DNA of 64,000 nt from Colwellia sp. (GTDB lineage Bacteria > Pseudomonadota > Gammaproteobacteria > Enterobacterales > Alteromonadaceae): assembly GCA_020630795.1 (NCBI GenBank), contig JAHDIK010000004.1, positions 197,732 to 261,731 of the forward strand. The letters run 5' to 3'. The notes under the pieces are model-generated. The model ran no database searches, was not told the origin of the DNA, and saw nothing but the letters and a program-made list of their open reading frames with translations. Both the position numbers and the translations under genes were made by a program. Each line of letters starts with the position of its first letter. Within the stretch, counting starts at the first letter, position 1. Shown here one piece after another: positions 1 to 8,609 of the stretch.

Positions 1-2
1 TC

Positions 3-188
3 ACAAACTTTATTCTCTCTTCAGACACCGAATTACAAAACAAGAACACTAAAAACACTCATCACAACGGTCATTTCCCATTACTTAATCAGGGCGGAAA
101 AGTAACAGCATGGAAAGACATAAAACACGCGAATAAAATAGAATCGACAAAAAATGGAAGAATTTCTTCTCTTGATTACCTCGAGTAA
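3..188 (+). CDS. C-terminal tail of an unidentified gene cut by the window edge
   Basis: One frame stays open from base 3 to a TAA at 186-188, about 61 codons. The other two forward frames stop earlier. The translation is polar and Asn/Lys-rich and ends in SSLDYLE. I recognise no family. It is probably the end of a plus-strand gene upstream of the hydrolase gene, 46 bp before its start, but so short an AT-rich open frame could be chance. No function is assigned. Confidence 0.3.
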   Translation, partial: TNFILSSDTELQNKNTKNTHHNGHFPLLNQGGKVTAWKDIKHANKIESTKNGRISSLDYLE

Positions 189-234
189 CATTCATCAATT
201 TATATATTAGCTTGCTGACCTAGGAACAACATTT

Positions 235-972
235 ATGATCATCAACAACTACGTTCAAGATATTTCAACACCTACCGGCGATATGCGAACTTATGTATAT
301 CAACCATCTGAAGACGGTGTTTACCCATGTATTATTTTCTATTCTGAAATATTTCAACAAACTGCACCTATCGCTCGTAGTGCAGCAATTATGGCAAGCC
401 ATGGGTTTGTCGTGTTAGTGCCTGAAGTTTTTCATGAACTAAACCCTATTGGCACGGTATTAGGCTACGATGACGAAGGTAAAGATAAAGGTAATCAAGA
501 CAAATGGACAAAGCCTTTAGAACATCACGACTCAGACACTCAAGCATTGGTTAGTTTCGCTAAAAGCCTAAAAAACTGTAATGGGAATATAGGCAGTATG
601 GGCGTTTGTATTGGTGGGCACCTAGCATATAGAGCTGCACTAAATCCAAATATTAAAGCTGCTGCTTGTTTATACGCTACAGATATTCATTCAAACACAT
701 TGCCTAGCGAGCAAGGTAACGACTCGTTTACTCGTACACCTGACATTCAGGCAGAGTTATTGATGGTATGGGGGAAACAAGATCCACACGTACCAGATGA
801 AGGTAGAATGAAAATTCATCAACATTTACTTGATAGCAAAAACACATTTACATGGCATGAATTTAACGCACAACATGCTTTTATGCGTGACGAAGGCGAT
901 AGATACGACGCGGCATTAGCTATTCAGGTGTATTTAATGTCGGTAGAGCTTTTTAAACGAAAATTAACTTAA
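235..972 (+). CDS. Dienelactone hydrolase family protein (alpha/beta hydrolase)
   Basis: A 245-residue protein, close to the usual length for cytosolic dienelactone hydrolases, which open lactone or ester bonds. The nucleophile elbow is GVCIGGH with Cys125 in the nucleophile position, as in true dienelactone hydrolases where Cys replaces Ser. A plausible triad is completed by Asp183 (GKQDPHVPD) and His214 (NAQHAF), with Glu38 (YSEIF) in the place of the family's conserved glutamate. There is no signal peptide. It stands alone on the plus strand and converges on a TonB-receptor gene across a shared terminator. The substrate cannot be told from sequence; no aromatic-catabolism genes are nearby, so a general esterase role is as likely. 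Confidence 0.85.
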   Translation: MIINNYVQDISTPTGDMRTYVYQPSEDGVYPCIIFYSEIFQQTAPIARSAAIMASHGFVVLVPEVFHELNPIGTVLGYDDEGKDKGNQDKWTKPLEHHDSDTQALVSFAKSLKNCNGNIGSMGVCIGGHLAYRAALNPNIKAAACLYATDIHSNTLPSEQGNDSFTRTPDIQAELLMVWGKQDPHVPDEGRMKIHQHLLDSKNTFTWHEFNAQHAFMRDEGDRYDAALAIQVYLMSVELFKRKLT

Positions 973-1006
973 TATCGCGGCGAAGGTAAATATAAAGTTA
1001 ATAACA

Positions 1007-1032
1007 AAAAAGGTCACCGAGGTGACCTTTTT
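1007..1032. terminator. Bidirectional rho-independent terminator
   Basis: A perfect 12-bp inverted repeat (AAAAAGGTCACC / GGTGACCTTTTT) with a 2-nt spacer carries an A-run on one side and a T-run on the other. It lies between the convergent hydrolase and TonB-receptor genes and can serve both. Confidence 0.85.
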
Positions 1033-1055
1033 GATTGAGCTAAGCGAAATAACCG

Positions 1056-3716
1056 CTATTCAAAATCCCACTTAAACGACACATCAAATCCAATTCCTTT
1101 CGTTTCACTTCTAAATAAAGTGTCAGAAAATTCAATCGTTTTCTCCTCGTCCATTAAGTTTTTAACTTTAAACTTAACCGTTGATGAGTACGTTGGGTAA
1201 TAAGTGTAAATAAGATCTAATGAATGAAATGGTTGTTCATATTTATCGTCTTGGCCTTCAATTCCAGGAATGATAATACGCTCACCAAATACGTTGTAGG
1301 CCATAGTTACTGAATGGTTACCATTTGGATGGTCGTAACCTAAATTCAAATTAACTACATACTCTGAGTGCCCTGTCATTCTTCTCACTGGGTTAGTAAT
1401 AGCTGCAGAAACACCTGTTTGCTCAACTACTCGCTGAGTATTAATGTTAATTTCAGAATCACTTAATGTAACGTTACCTGATAAGAAGAAGTCTTGACCG
1501 TTCATTCCCCAGAAGTCGCCGATAAAATTAAAGTCTTTCATAAATTCAACTTCAACACCGTAAACTTCGCCATCGTCTGCATTAGCAATTACGATTAATG
1601 GTGGGCCATCTTGACCAGGTGATTGAACTGATTCAATCGGGTTAATCATATCTTTATAAAACAAACCAACCGATAAGTTTTCACCTGTTCCTAAATACCA
1701 TTCCCAACGAGCATCGTAGTGTTTTACATCAGTTGTTTTAACTGACGCAGTACCACGAATTGGGTAGCCTGTAAGAGGATCTAAGAATGTACTTGGTGCA
1801 ACTTCACGAATATCAGGGCGAATCGTTGTTTCACCGTAAGACAATCTATATTGCACTTCTTCACTTTGAATATACGTAAGTGCAAGTGATGAATACACGT
1901 CATCTTCCTGAAAGGCAAAGTTAGACAACTGCTCTTCAGTAGGGTTTGCTGGTAAATCAAATTCACCGGTAGACGGCTTTAATGGCGCTACAACTTGTCG
2001 GTAATCTTCCCATCTTAGGCCACCACTGATTCGCCACACATTATTTATAAACCAATCAGCTTCAATGTAATACGCATCAATTTTTTGCGCTGAGTAGTAA
2101 TCATCGCCATCAATTGATGTATCACGAATAATCGCTTCATTACTTTTAAGCGGATGATTTAAAATAACATCATCAGTTAAAATGTCGTTCAAACGACTTC
2201 CTGACAAATCAATATCGTTAAACGCTAATGTATTAACATCAATTCTACGACCAAAAGAATCACGAGTTTTAGTAATAAAGTCAGCACCTGTTTTTAACTC
2301 TAATTCAGAGTTATCAAACATAAATGGTATAGATAAGTTATACCCATAATTTTCAACTTTATCGTTCAAGTCTTGAAATGAATAACGCGTTGACGTTGTT
2401 GCTTTACGCAAGCTACTTTCTGAAACATCAAATACATTGTCTTCGTTAGCGTCAGCTAAAATATAACGTGTTGAAACGCCACCAGGCGCGTAACGACTAG
2501 ATCGAGCGTCTGAATATTTCCAATCTAAACCGATGTTCCAAAACTCAGGAAAATTATGAACACCTTTAAACTGATTAGCGATCATTTCACGCTCTTCATA
2601 ACTCACTTCATTGTCTTGAATACGCAAACCATCACTAAGTAATACGTTATTGGTATTACCTAACTTATATTCATATTCGTCGGCCGTATCTCTCAGTACA
2701 ATTAAGCTGTAGTCGATACGATGGTCTCGATCATACTCCAAACCGAAGTTAAACATACCTGACCAACGAACATTATGTTCATTTGTTTGTACTTGATCGA
2801 AACCGCGAACTAAACTCCATGTTCCGTCAGTATTTTGTCTGAAATCCTGTCCTTGATACTCTTCAGTAACTTGCCACTGGTTATCGTATGACACGGCGGC
2901 CAAATACCCCCAACGAAACTTGTCTTCGTCAAACCTATCACCGATGGTCATGTCTAAACCAAAATCAGGATTAACACTTTCCAAAATAGGGTCGTAATCA
3001 CGATTAAGTTCGGAAGCTATTTGTCTATTTTGCTCTTGCGACACGCCAGACAACGGATTGTAGTTATCCCACAACGTCGTTAACGATTTAGGTGCTTCAC
3101 GAGTGCCGTCGTCCATACCACGCCAGTCGTTATCTCCGCCGTTATATGTATACCCGTCATCAAAGTTGTTCGTGTTACCGCCAATATTACCACCAACATT
3201 AAAAACAAAGTCTGAAGGGATAGTTTTTAAGCGAATATCAACGTTACCACCACCAAAATGTCCAGGCATTGAAGGTGAGTAAGATTTTTGAACCGATAAC
3301 GATTCAATAATAGATGATGGAAATAAATCTAATGGGATTACGCTTCGTGTAGGATCTGGACTAGGTACTGTTGCACCATTTAACAATGTACTTGAATAAC
3401 GTTCACCTAAACCACGAATGTATATAAACTTTCCATCTACAAGTGTTAAGCCGGTTACCCTTCTTAACGCCGATGCAGCATCACTATCACCCGTGCGAGC
3501 AATTTGTTCAGCGCCTAGTATATCAGCAACAAACGCTTGGTTTTTACGCTCTTCAATTACAGCACTTGCAGTGCCTTTTAATCGACTTGCTTTAACAACA
3601 ACTTCTTCGATTGCAGCACTGTCAGCTTCTTCTGCGAATGCGGTTACCGGAGATATGTTGGCTAATACCGCTAAAGCTAATGCACTTACGCCAAAACGGT
3701 TTGATGTATTTTTCAT
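1056..3716 (-). CDS. TonB-dependent outer-membrane receptor
   Basis: An 886-residue outer-membrane beta-barrel receptor. The order is signal peptide (about residues 1-28, ending AFA), a plug domain starting near EEVVVKASRLKG with the family hallmark IYIRGLGERYSSTLLNG, then a long barrel rich in alternating Tyr/Asn/Asp strands, ending SFKWDFE. The plug segment LNGATVPSPDPTRSVIPLDL marks the subfamily that often accompanies a large secreted beta-helix protein, as it does here: the gene lies 161 bp downstream of the duplicated lipoprotein gene on the same strand. The two are probably one transcription unit, but a terminator-like hairpin in the gap may reduce receptor expression. The substrate is unknown. 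Confidence 0.9.
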   Translation of the reverse strand: MKNTSNRFGVSALALAVLANISPVTAFAEEADSAAIEEVVVKASRLKGTASAVIEERKNQAFVADILGAEQIARTGDSDAASALRRVTGLTLVDGKFIYIRGLGERYSSTLLNGATVPSPDPTRSVIPLDLFPSSIIESLSVQKSYSPSMPGHFGGGNVDIRLKTIPSDFVFNVGGNIGGNTNNFDDGYTYNGGDNDWRGMDDGTREAPKSLTTLWDNYNPLSGVSQEQNRQIASELNRDYDPILESVNPDFGLDMTIGDRFDEDKFRWGYLAAVSYDNQWQVTEEYQGQDFRQNTDGTWSLVRGFDQVQTNEHNVRWSGMFNFGLEYDRDHRIDYSLIVLRDTADEYEYKLGNTNNVLLSDGLRIQDNEVSYEEREMIANQFKGVHNFPEFWNIGLDWKYSDARSSRYAPGGVSTRYILADANEDNVFDVSESSLRKATTSTRYSFQDLNDKVENYGYNLSIPFMFDNSELELKTGADFITKTRDSFGRRIDVNTLAFNDIDLSGSRLNDILTDDVILNHPLKSNEAIIRDTSIDGDDYYSAQKIDAYYIEADWFINNVWRISGGLRWEDYRQVVAPLKPSTGEFDLPANPTEEQLSNFAFQEDDVYSSLALTYIQSEEVQYRLSYGETTIRPDIREVAPSTFLDPLTGYPIRGTASVKTTDVKHYDARWEWYLGTGENLSVGLFYKDMINPIESVQSPGQDGPPLIVIANADDGEVYGVEVEFMKDFNFIGDFWGMNGQDFFLSGNVTLSDSEININTQRVVEQTGVSAAITNPVRRMTGHSEYVVNLNLGYDHPNGNHSVTMAYNVFGERIIIPGIEGQDDKYEQPFHSLDLIYTYYPTYSSTVKFKVKNLMDEEKTIEFSDTLFRSETKGIGFDVSFKWDFE

Positions 3717-3802
3717 AATTAACCTCTATAGAATGGCTCATCAATGTAAGTTTTGTTTTACTTGATGAGTAACTAGGTCTTTAATAAATAAGTAATCTTT
3801 AT

Positions 3803-3850
3803 AAAAAAGTGATGGTTACTTAACTCAGCTTACTAAGTGGTAACCATCAC
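3803..3850 (-). terminator. Intercistronic terminator or attenuator between lipoprotein and receptor genes
   Basis: Arms at 3809-3819 and 3840-3850 (GTGATGGTTAC / GTAACCATCAC) are perfectly complementary, and a further short pairing extends the stem after a small bulge. Read on the minus strand the stem is followed by six T residues (3803-3808). It sits 28 bp past the lipoprotein stop and 87 bp before the receptor start. It would end most lipoprotein transcripts and let a fraction read into the receptor gene. Confidence 0.7.
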
Positions 3851-3877
3851 GGTATGTCTTAAAGAATTAATGCCTTA

Positions 3878-6646
3878 TTATTCAAGACCTACTGTCCATC
3901 CCGCAGTCCAGTTGTTTGTAGAACTAACTGCACCAATATGGTCTGCGTTGTCGAAGAAGCTATGACCAGTGAAGTCTTTAGGTGTTGTTGTATCAATTGT
4001 GAATATACCGTCTAGTACATCAGCAGTTGATGCCGCAGTAGAGTTAGCATCTTGAGCAAGTACCCATGCACCTAAATCAAAACTAGCACTTGAAGAGTCT
4101 GTAGAATCTTTAAAGTTCTCAGTACACGCCACTACCGAGTTTGTGAATGTCGTATCGCCGTCAATTGCTTGGTCTACAGTTAAGCCTGATTCCAATTCAA
4201 AACACTCACCAACAGCACCAGTAATTACAAAGTTATGTAACTGTGCTTTTGTACCTTCACGTAAATAAACACCTTCTGAGTCTTTATCTGCAGTATCAAA
4301 ACCGTTACCAATAATCGTCATGTTAGCGATTGTAACGTCTGATTGTGGTGTTTTATTCGGTGTAGAACCGTCGTTATCTGCTTCAATTGCACGGTTAGCT
4401 TCACCGTCGTTTTCATCGTGCTTAACAAGAACATATTGAAGGTTACCGCGGAAACCATTGTCCCAATCTACACTGTCATCTTTGTTTGACGTTAAAACAA
4501 CGTACTTAGCGCTAACTGTACCACCGAAGAATTCGATACCGTCATCAGCGTTTTCATGTACTTGAATAAATTCAACCGTAGTACCTGAACCTACACCACC
4601 AAACGTAATACCGTTTAATTCATTGTCAGGTGCAATTTCGTAACCTGCGTGTTTAACAACAACATAACGTAATGTACCTGAGCTGTCTGTATCGTCAGTA
4701 CCACCAAATACAGCACCGTCTTCAACACCTTCAACTTGTAAAGCACAAGCACTTCCGTCAGTAGGACATTTGTTTGATTGAGCATTACCTAATAAAACAA
4801 TACCACCCCATTGACCTGAATCAGTTGTTCCACCTTCAATATCCTGACTTGAAGTAAACACGATTGGTGCTGACGATGTACCATTTGCTTGAATGTCTGA
4901 ATCACGACTTACTACTAAGTAATCACTACCTGAGCGACCAAAAATAGTTGTACCAGCTTCAATAGTTAACGTTGCAGAGTCTGCTTTATCGTTACCTACA
5001 AAAACAGCACCGTCTAAAGCATAAATATTGTTAGACGTTAATGTTAAGTCGGCAGTAATCGTACCCGAAATTTGACAAGTAGTTGTTGAACCGTCAACCG
5101 AAGAAATAGCAGATGTACCTGTAGGACAACCTTGTGTTTCAACTTCAGCAGTTACTTCACCACCGCCGTATCCAAACGCCCAACCTTGACGCCAATCAGT
5201 TGTACCATCAAACGCACCAATGTAATCCGTTGTGTCGAAGAACGAATCTTGAGTGTTTGCAACGTCTTGACCAGCGTTAGCAGCAATTAGAGGAGAGTTA
5301 GTATCTGGCACACCATTTTCGTCAATCAAAATAGATGTACTAATGCTGTTAGATGACTCATCAGTGAACCACGTTTCTATATCAAGTAACGTGCTGCCAT
5401 CAGCTGCCTTTGAGTTTTTGAAATTTTCACCATTTGAACAAGCCATTATTGAATTTTGAATAACAATTTTGCCGCTTGTTGCGTTATCAACAGTTACTGA
5501 AGAAGTATCACCACCTTCAAATTCAATACACTCACCCATTTCGCTTGGACCAGTTACAACAGTATTGAAAATTTTAGCTGCTGTACCTTCACGTAAGTAA
5601 ATACCTTCTGAGTCTTTGTCAGCTGTGTCGAAGTTGTTACCTACGATAGTCATGTTAGCTAGTGTTGGGTTTGATTGAGGCTCTTTATCAGGCGTTGAAC
5701 CGTCGTTATCAGCTTCAATTGCGCGGTTAGCTTCACCAGCATTTTTAGCATGTTCAATGTAAACGTGCTGAATCATACCTTTATAACCATTATCCCAGTC
5801 AATACTATCGTCTTGGTTTGATGTTAGTACTAAATGCTTAACGTTAACTGCACCACCAAAAAACTCTACACCGTCATCAGCGTTTGCGTGTACTTGCAAG
5901 TAATCAACAGTAGTACCCGAACCAACACCACCAAAAGTTACACCATTTAACTCGTTGTCTGGTGCAATTTCATAACCTGCATACTTAACAACTACATATT
6001 TTAATGAGCCTGAGTTATCTTCCCAGTCATCACCACCAAATACAGCACCTTCACCTACACCTTCAACTTGTAATGCACATGCACTGCCGTCTGATGGACA
6101 TTTGTTTGATGGAGCATTACCTAGAATTACCACACCACCCCACTGACCAGCAGAAGTATCTTCGCCTTTAACATCTTGTAAAGACGTCATGATAATTGGC
6201 TTAGCTTTAGTACCTTCGGCCATAATCTTTGCATCACGGTGAACAACTAAATAATCGTTACCTGATTGACCAAATAAAACAGAACCTGGCTCAACTGTTA
6301 ATGTAGCGCCAGCCATAACTTCTAAACCACCGCTAATAGCGTAGAACACAGGCTTATTGTTAGCAGAAGCTACTAACGTTGTATCTTCAGTTAGCTTGCC
6401 ATCTAAAACTTGAACAGAAACGTCAAAACCAATTACTGCAGCTACTTGCTGAGCTAACTGCGAATTTGATTTACCCGGTAAAACTACGTCATCAACTGGC
6501 GTTGAAGTATCTGGGTTTGTAATATTAGTAACAGTATCACCAACCGAATTGTTAACGTCTGATGATAAGTTAATGTCTCCACCACAACCAGCTAAGATTA
6601 ACGCGCCAGCAATTGTACTTACTTTGAACAATGATTTAATTTGCAT
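3878..6646 (-). CDS. Large lipoprotein with two tandem beta-helix-like repeats
   Basis: A 922-residue protein with a lipobox (LILAGC, Cys21), so a surface or periplasmic lipoprotein. After a Ser/Thr/Asp-rich linker (about 22-65) come two copies of one domain, roughly residues 95-490 and 540-920, offset by about 444 residues. Shared blocks include QWGG(V/I)V, NKCP(S/T)DGSACALQVEG, AGYEIAPDNELNG, FGGVGSGTTV, GEANRAIEADNDGSTP and DTADKDSEG(I/V)YLREGT. The short hydrophobic rungs and Asn/Asp turns suggest a right-handed parallel beta helix. Each copy carries conserved Cys pairs. The start has a good site (GGAG, 9 nt before ATG). It precedes a TonB receptor, so it may capture or process that receptor's substrate; this is inference. 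No catalytic family was recognised. Confidence 0.75.
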   Translation of the reverse strand: MQIKSLFKVSTIAGALILAGCGGDINLSSDVNNSVGDTVTNITNPDTSTPVDDVVLPGKSNSQLAQQVAAVIGFDVSVQVLDGKLTEDTTLVASANNKPVFYAISGGLEVMAGATLTVEPGSVLFGQSGNDYLVVHRDAKIMAEGTKAKPIIMTSLQDVKGEDTSAGQWGGVVILGNAPSNKCPSDGSACALQVEGVGEGAVFGGDDWEDNSGSLKYVVVKYAGYEIAPDNELNGVTFGGVGSGTTVDYLQVHANADDGVEFFGGAVNVKHLVLTSNQDDSIDWDNGYKGMIQHVYIEHAKNAGEANRAIEADNDGSTPDKEPQSNPTLANMTIVGNNFDTADKDSEGIYLREGTAAKIFNTVVTGPSEMGECIEFEGGDTSSVTVDNATSGKIVIQNSIMACSNGENFKNSKAADGSTLLDIETWFTDESSNSISTSILIDENGVPDTNSPLIAANAGQDVANTQDSFFDTTDYIGAFDGTTDWRQGWAFGYGGGEVTAEVETQGCPTGTSAISSVDGSTTTCQISGTITADLTLTSNNIYALDGAVFVGNDKADSATLTIEAGTTIFGRSGSDYLVVSRDSDIQANGTSSAPIVFTSSQDIEGGTTDSGQWGGIVLLGNAQSNKCPTDGSACALQVEGVEDGAVFGGTDDTDSSGTLRYVVVKHAGYEIAPDNELNGITFGGVGSGTTVEFIQVHENADDGIEFFGGTVSAKYVVLTSNKDDSVDWDNGFRGNLQYVLVKHDENDGEANRAIEADNDGSTPNKTPQSDVTIANMTIIGNGFDTADKDSEGVYLREGTKAQLHNFVITGAVGECFELESGLTVDQAIDGDTTFTNSVVACTENFKDSTDSSSASFDLGAWVLAQDANSTAASTADVLDGIFTIDTTTPKDFTGHSFFDNADHIGAVSSTNNWTAGWTVGLE

Positions 6647-6833
6647 GTGTTACAGCTCCGCAGAGTTTATTTGATTAATTTTTATTGGCTACAAATAATC
6701 AAGCGATTAAAAATAACCCTGAATTAAAAGTTGGCAGAATGGTACGGCTTGAAAATGACAGAAATGTTTTAGAAATATGTAGTTTTTATTTAAGAAAAGT
6801 GACATACAGATTACACACACCTACAAAAACAGA

Positions 6834-6861
6834 TTTAACTTATTGAATTCAATAAGTTAAA
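6834..6861. promoter_or_regulatory. 28-bp perfect palindrome upstream of the lipoprotein-receptor genes
   Basis: Each 14-bp half, TTTAACTTATTGAA, is followed directly by its exact reverse complement, centred on an EcoRI-type GAATTC core at 6845-6850. It lies 188 bp upstream of the lipoprotein start and 74 bp past the sulfotransferase stop, in a 288-bp gap that is otherwise AT-rich. The lack of a loop favours an operator for a dimeric regulator over a terminator. A terminator for the upstream gene is still possible, because a short T-rich stretch (TCTGTTTTTG) follows on the minus strand. Confidence 0.6.
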
Positions 6862-6934
6862 AACAATCTGAAATTAAGGTACGTGTAATAAAAATGTTAA
6901 CTAAAGGCAGTATTACAAATTGATAATATAGTTT

Positions 6935-8527
6935 TTACAATTTATTGGCATTTAACAAAATAGATTTAATAGAGCCTAGGTAGGCATCATATTTTTTCCA
7001 GTTATCAATAGATTTACTATGAATTGGTTTTCGAACCTGTACTGCACTGGCAGTAGCAACAGGAGAAGTGTTAGCGTTAGTTTCTAAACAGGAGTCTTCC
7101 CACTCTAACTCACAAAAATTAACTAATGTTTTCGCTTCTTTTTCAGAGTTCTTTACTAAGTTTTGATAGTTAACGACATAAAAATTTTTTGGAAATTTAC
7201 TTTTCCATAACTCAACCAACTTACTAAACAATACATAATATTTTGTTGTTGTTTCGAGGTTGTACGAATAATTGTAGTTATACGCATTCGCTGAAAAAAG
7301 TTGTCTGTAATTACTTAGAATGGTGTCTAGTGGCTGCCTGTCTAAACAAATTATTTTTGCTTTTGGAAAAGCCATTAAAATAAAGCCGACATACAATACG
7401 TTTAACGGCATTTTATCAATGAATTTTTTTGTTTTACCTGTTAGCACACGGGTTCGGGCAATGTATCGTTCTCCTAATAATGAAAAATCGATATTCATGG
7501 CGTCATTAATAGTCGAGGGGTCTAAAACTCGAACGGTTGTACTTTTGCTCATTTCCTTTAATAACAAACCAAAGTGTTCTAACTCCCCTGCAGTACATAC
7601 ATCACTATGCTGCGACAGTATTCTTTCTACTAATGTTGTTCCGGTTCTCGGCATTCCTACAATAAAAATAGGTTCTTCGTTGTTACATCCTAGATTAACA
7701 GCATTAGATACGCTAAAACGAGTAAACGTATCAAGTAATGAGTGCATCATTTCTTCGTCATTAGCAAAATCATAATCTATAGACTCAAGCTTGGCTTTCT
7801 TCGCTAAAGATAAGTATTTATATGCTAAGTCATAATCCTCTGTTGCCTCATGTTCTCTAGCTAAAGCATGCCCTAGGTGTAACTTGTCGTCTGGATCAGC
7901 AGTTACATTAAAAAGCAATTTCATTGCTTCAATATTATAGATTGAAGACTTAACACCACCGTAAGAGCTCAAAGCAGTGTATGATTTACAAAACGCTGGG
8001 TTAATTTCTAATACGCGCTCATGCGACAATTGAGCATCATTAAAGTCACCATTGAATGTTTGTGATACACCTAAATTAAAAAAATAAGATGTATTATTAT
8101 TATCCAATACCGTTGCTTTCTTAAAAAACTCTACCGCTTTTTTATGCAAACCAATTTTACTGTACGCTACTCCTATAGTATCAAAAACATAAGCTGACGT
8201 TCCGCGGTAGTCAGACGCTTTCTTCGCGTAAAGTTCAGCTTCAACATCATTGCTAAGCAGTGCGTGATGCTTAGCAAGTTGCGCTAAATATTCAAAATTA
8301 TGTGTTGATAACTTTAATGATTGTTCAAACAACTGAATAGCTTTCGAATAGTTAAGGTGTTCACTCGCAATAACCCCTAATAAAAAATATGCATCAGCAA
8401 AATACTTATCGTTTTGCAAAATTGCAATTAACGCCTCATGAGCCTTTTGATATTGCTTGTCTGATATGTATTTCTGAGCTTGTTGATGCAACGTTTTAAT
8501 AGTGCTATTCATGTCATGCTTAATCAT
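6935..8527 (-). CDS. Tetratricopeptide-repeat protein with C-terminal sulfotransferase domain
   Basis: A 530-residue protein with no signal peptide. Residues about 1-240 form a run of TPR helices (for example ADAYFLLGVIASEHLNYSKAIQLFE, shown here only by its GV..A.E pattern around residues 45-65). Residues about 285-530 are a sulfotransferase domain opening with the PAPS 5'-phosphosulfate loop FIVGMPRTGTTLVERIL. PAPS sulfotransferases move sulfate to hydroxyl or amine groups; the acceptor here is unknown. It lies downstream of a TonB receptor and before the lipoprotein gene, all on the minus strand. TPR-sulfotransferases commonly neighbour TonB receptors in marine Gammaproteobacteria. The start is uncertain: a second ATG five codons in lacks a clear ribosome site, as does the first. 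Confidence 0.82.
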   Translation of the reverse strand: MIKHDMNSTIKTLHQQAQKYISDKQYQKAHEALIAILQNDKYFADAYFLLGVIASEHLNYSKAIQLFEQSLKLSTHNFEYLAQLAKHHALLSNDVEAELYAKKASDYRGTSAYVFDTIGVAYSKIGLHKKAVEFFKKATVLDNNNTSYFFNLGVSQTFNGDFNDAQLSHERVLEINPAFCKSYTALSSYGGVKSSIYNIEAMKLLFNVTADPDDKLHLGHALAREHEATEDYDLAYKYLSLAKKAKLESIDYDFANDEEMMHSLLDTFTRFSVSNAVNLGCNNEEPIFIVGMPRTGTTLVERILSQHSDVCTAGELEHFGLLLKEMSKSTTVRVLDPSTINDAMNIDFSLLGERYIARTRVLTGKTKKFIDKMPLNVLYVGFILMAFPKAKIICLDRQPLDTILSNYRQLFSANAYNYNYSYNLETTTKYYVLFSKLVELWKSKFPKNFYVVNYQNLVKNSEKEAKTLVNFCELEWEDSCLETNANTSPVATASAVQVRKPIHSKSIDNWKKYDAYLGSIKSILLNANKL

Positions 8528-8552
8528 TCTTAAAGTTATACATTTATAAAGT

Positions 8553-8587
8553 AAAAAAGCATTCTCCTCAATAAAGTAGAATGCTTT
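8553..8587 (-). terminator. Terminator after the second TonB receptor
   Basis: A 10-bp perfect stem (AAAGCATTCT / AGAATGCTTT) with a 12-nt loop is followed on the minus strand by a T-run. It lies between the receptor stop (8610) and the sulfotransferase start (8527), so the sulfotransferase needs its own promoter or read-through. Confidence 0.75.
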
Positions 8588-8609
8588 AACACGGTGTAAT
8601 TAACTAATT

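Noticed and set aside
3418-3765. A 115-codon plus-strand frame inside the first TonB-receptor gene
   Set aside because: It lies antisense to the conserved plug and signal peptide and has no ribosome site or family features. Other internal frames were rejected on the same grounds.
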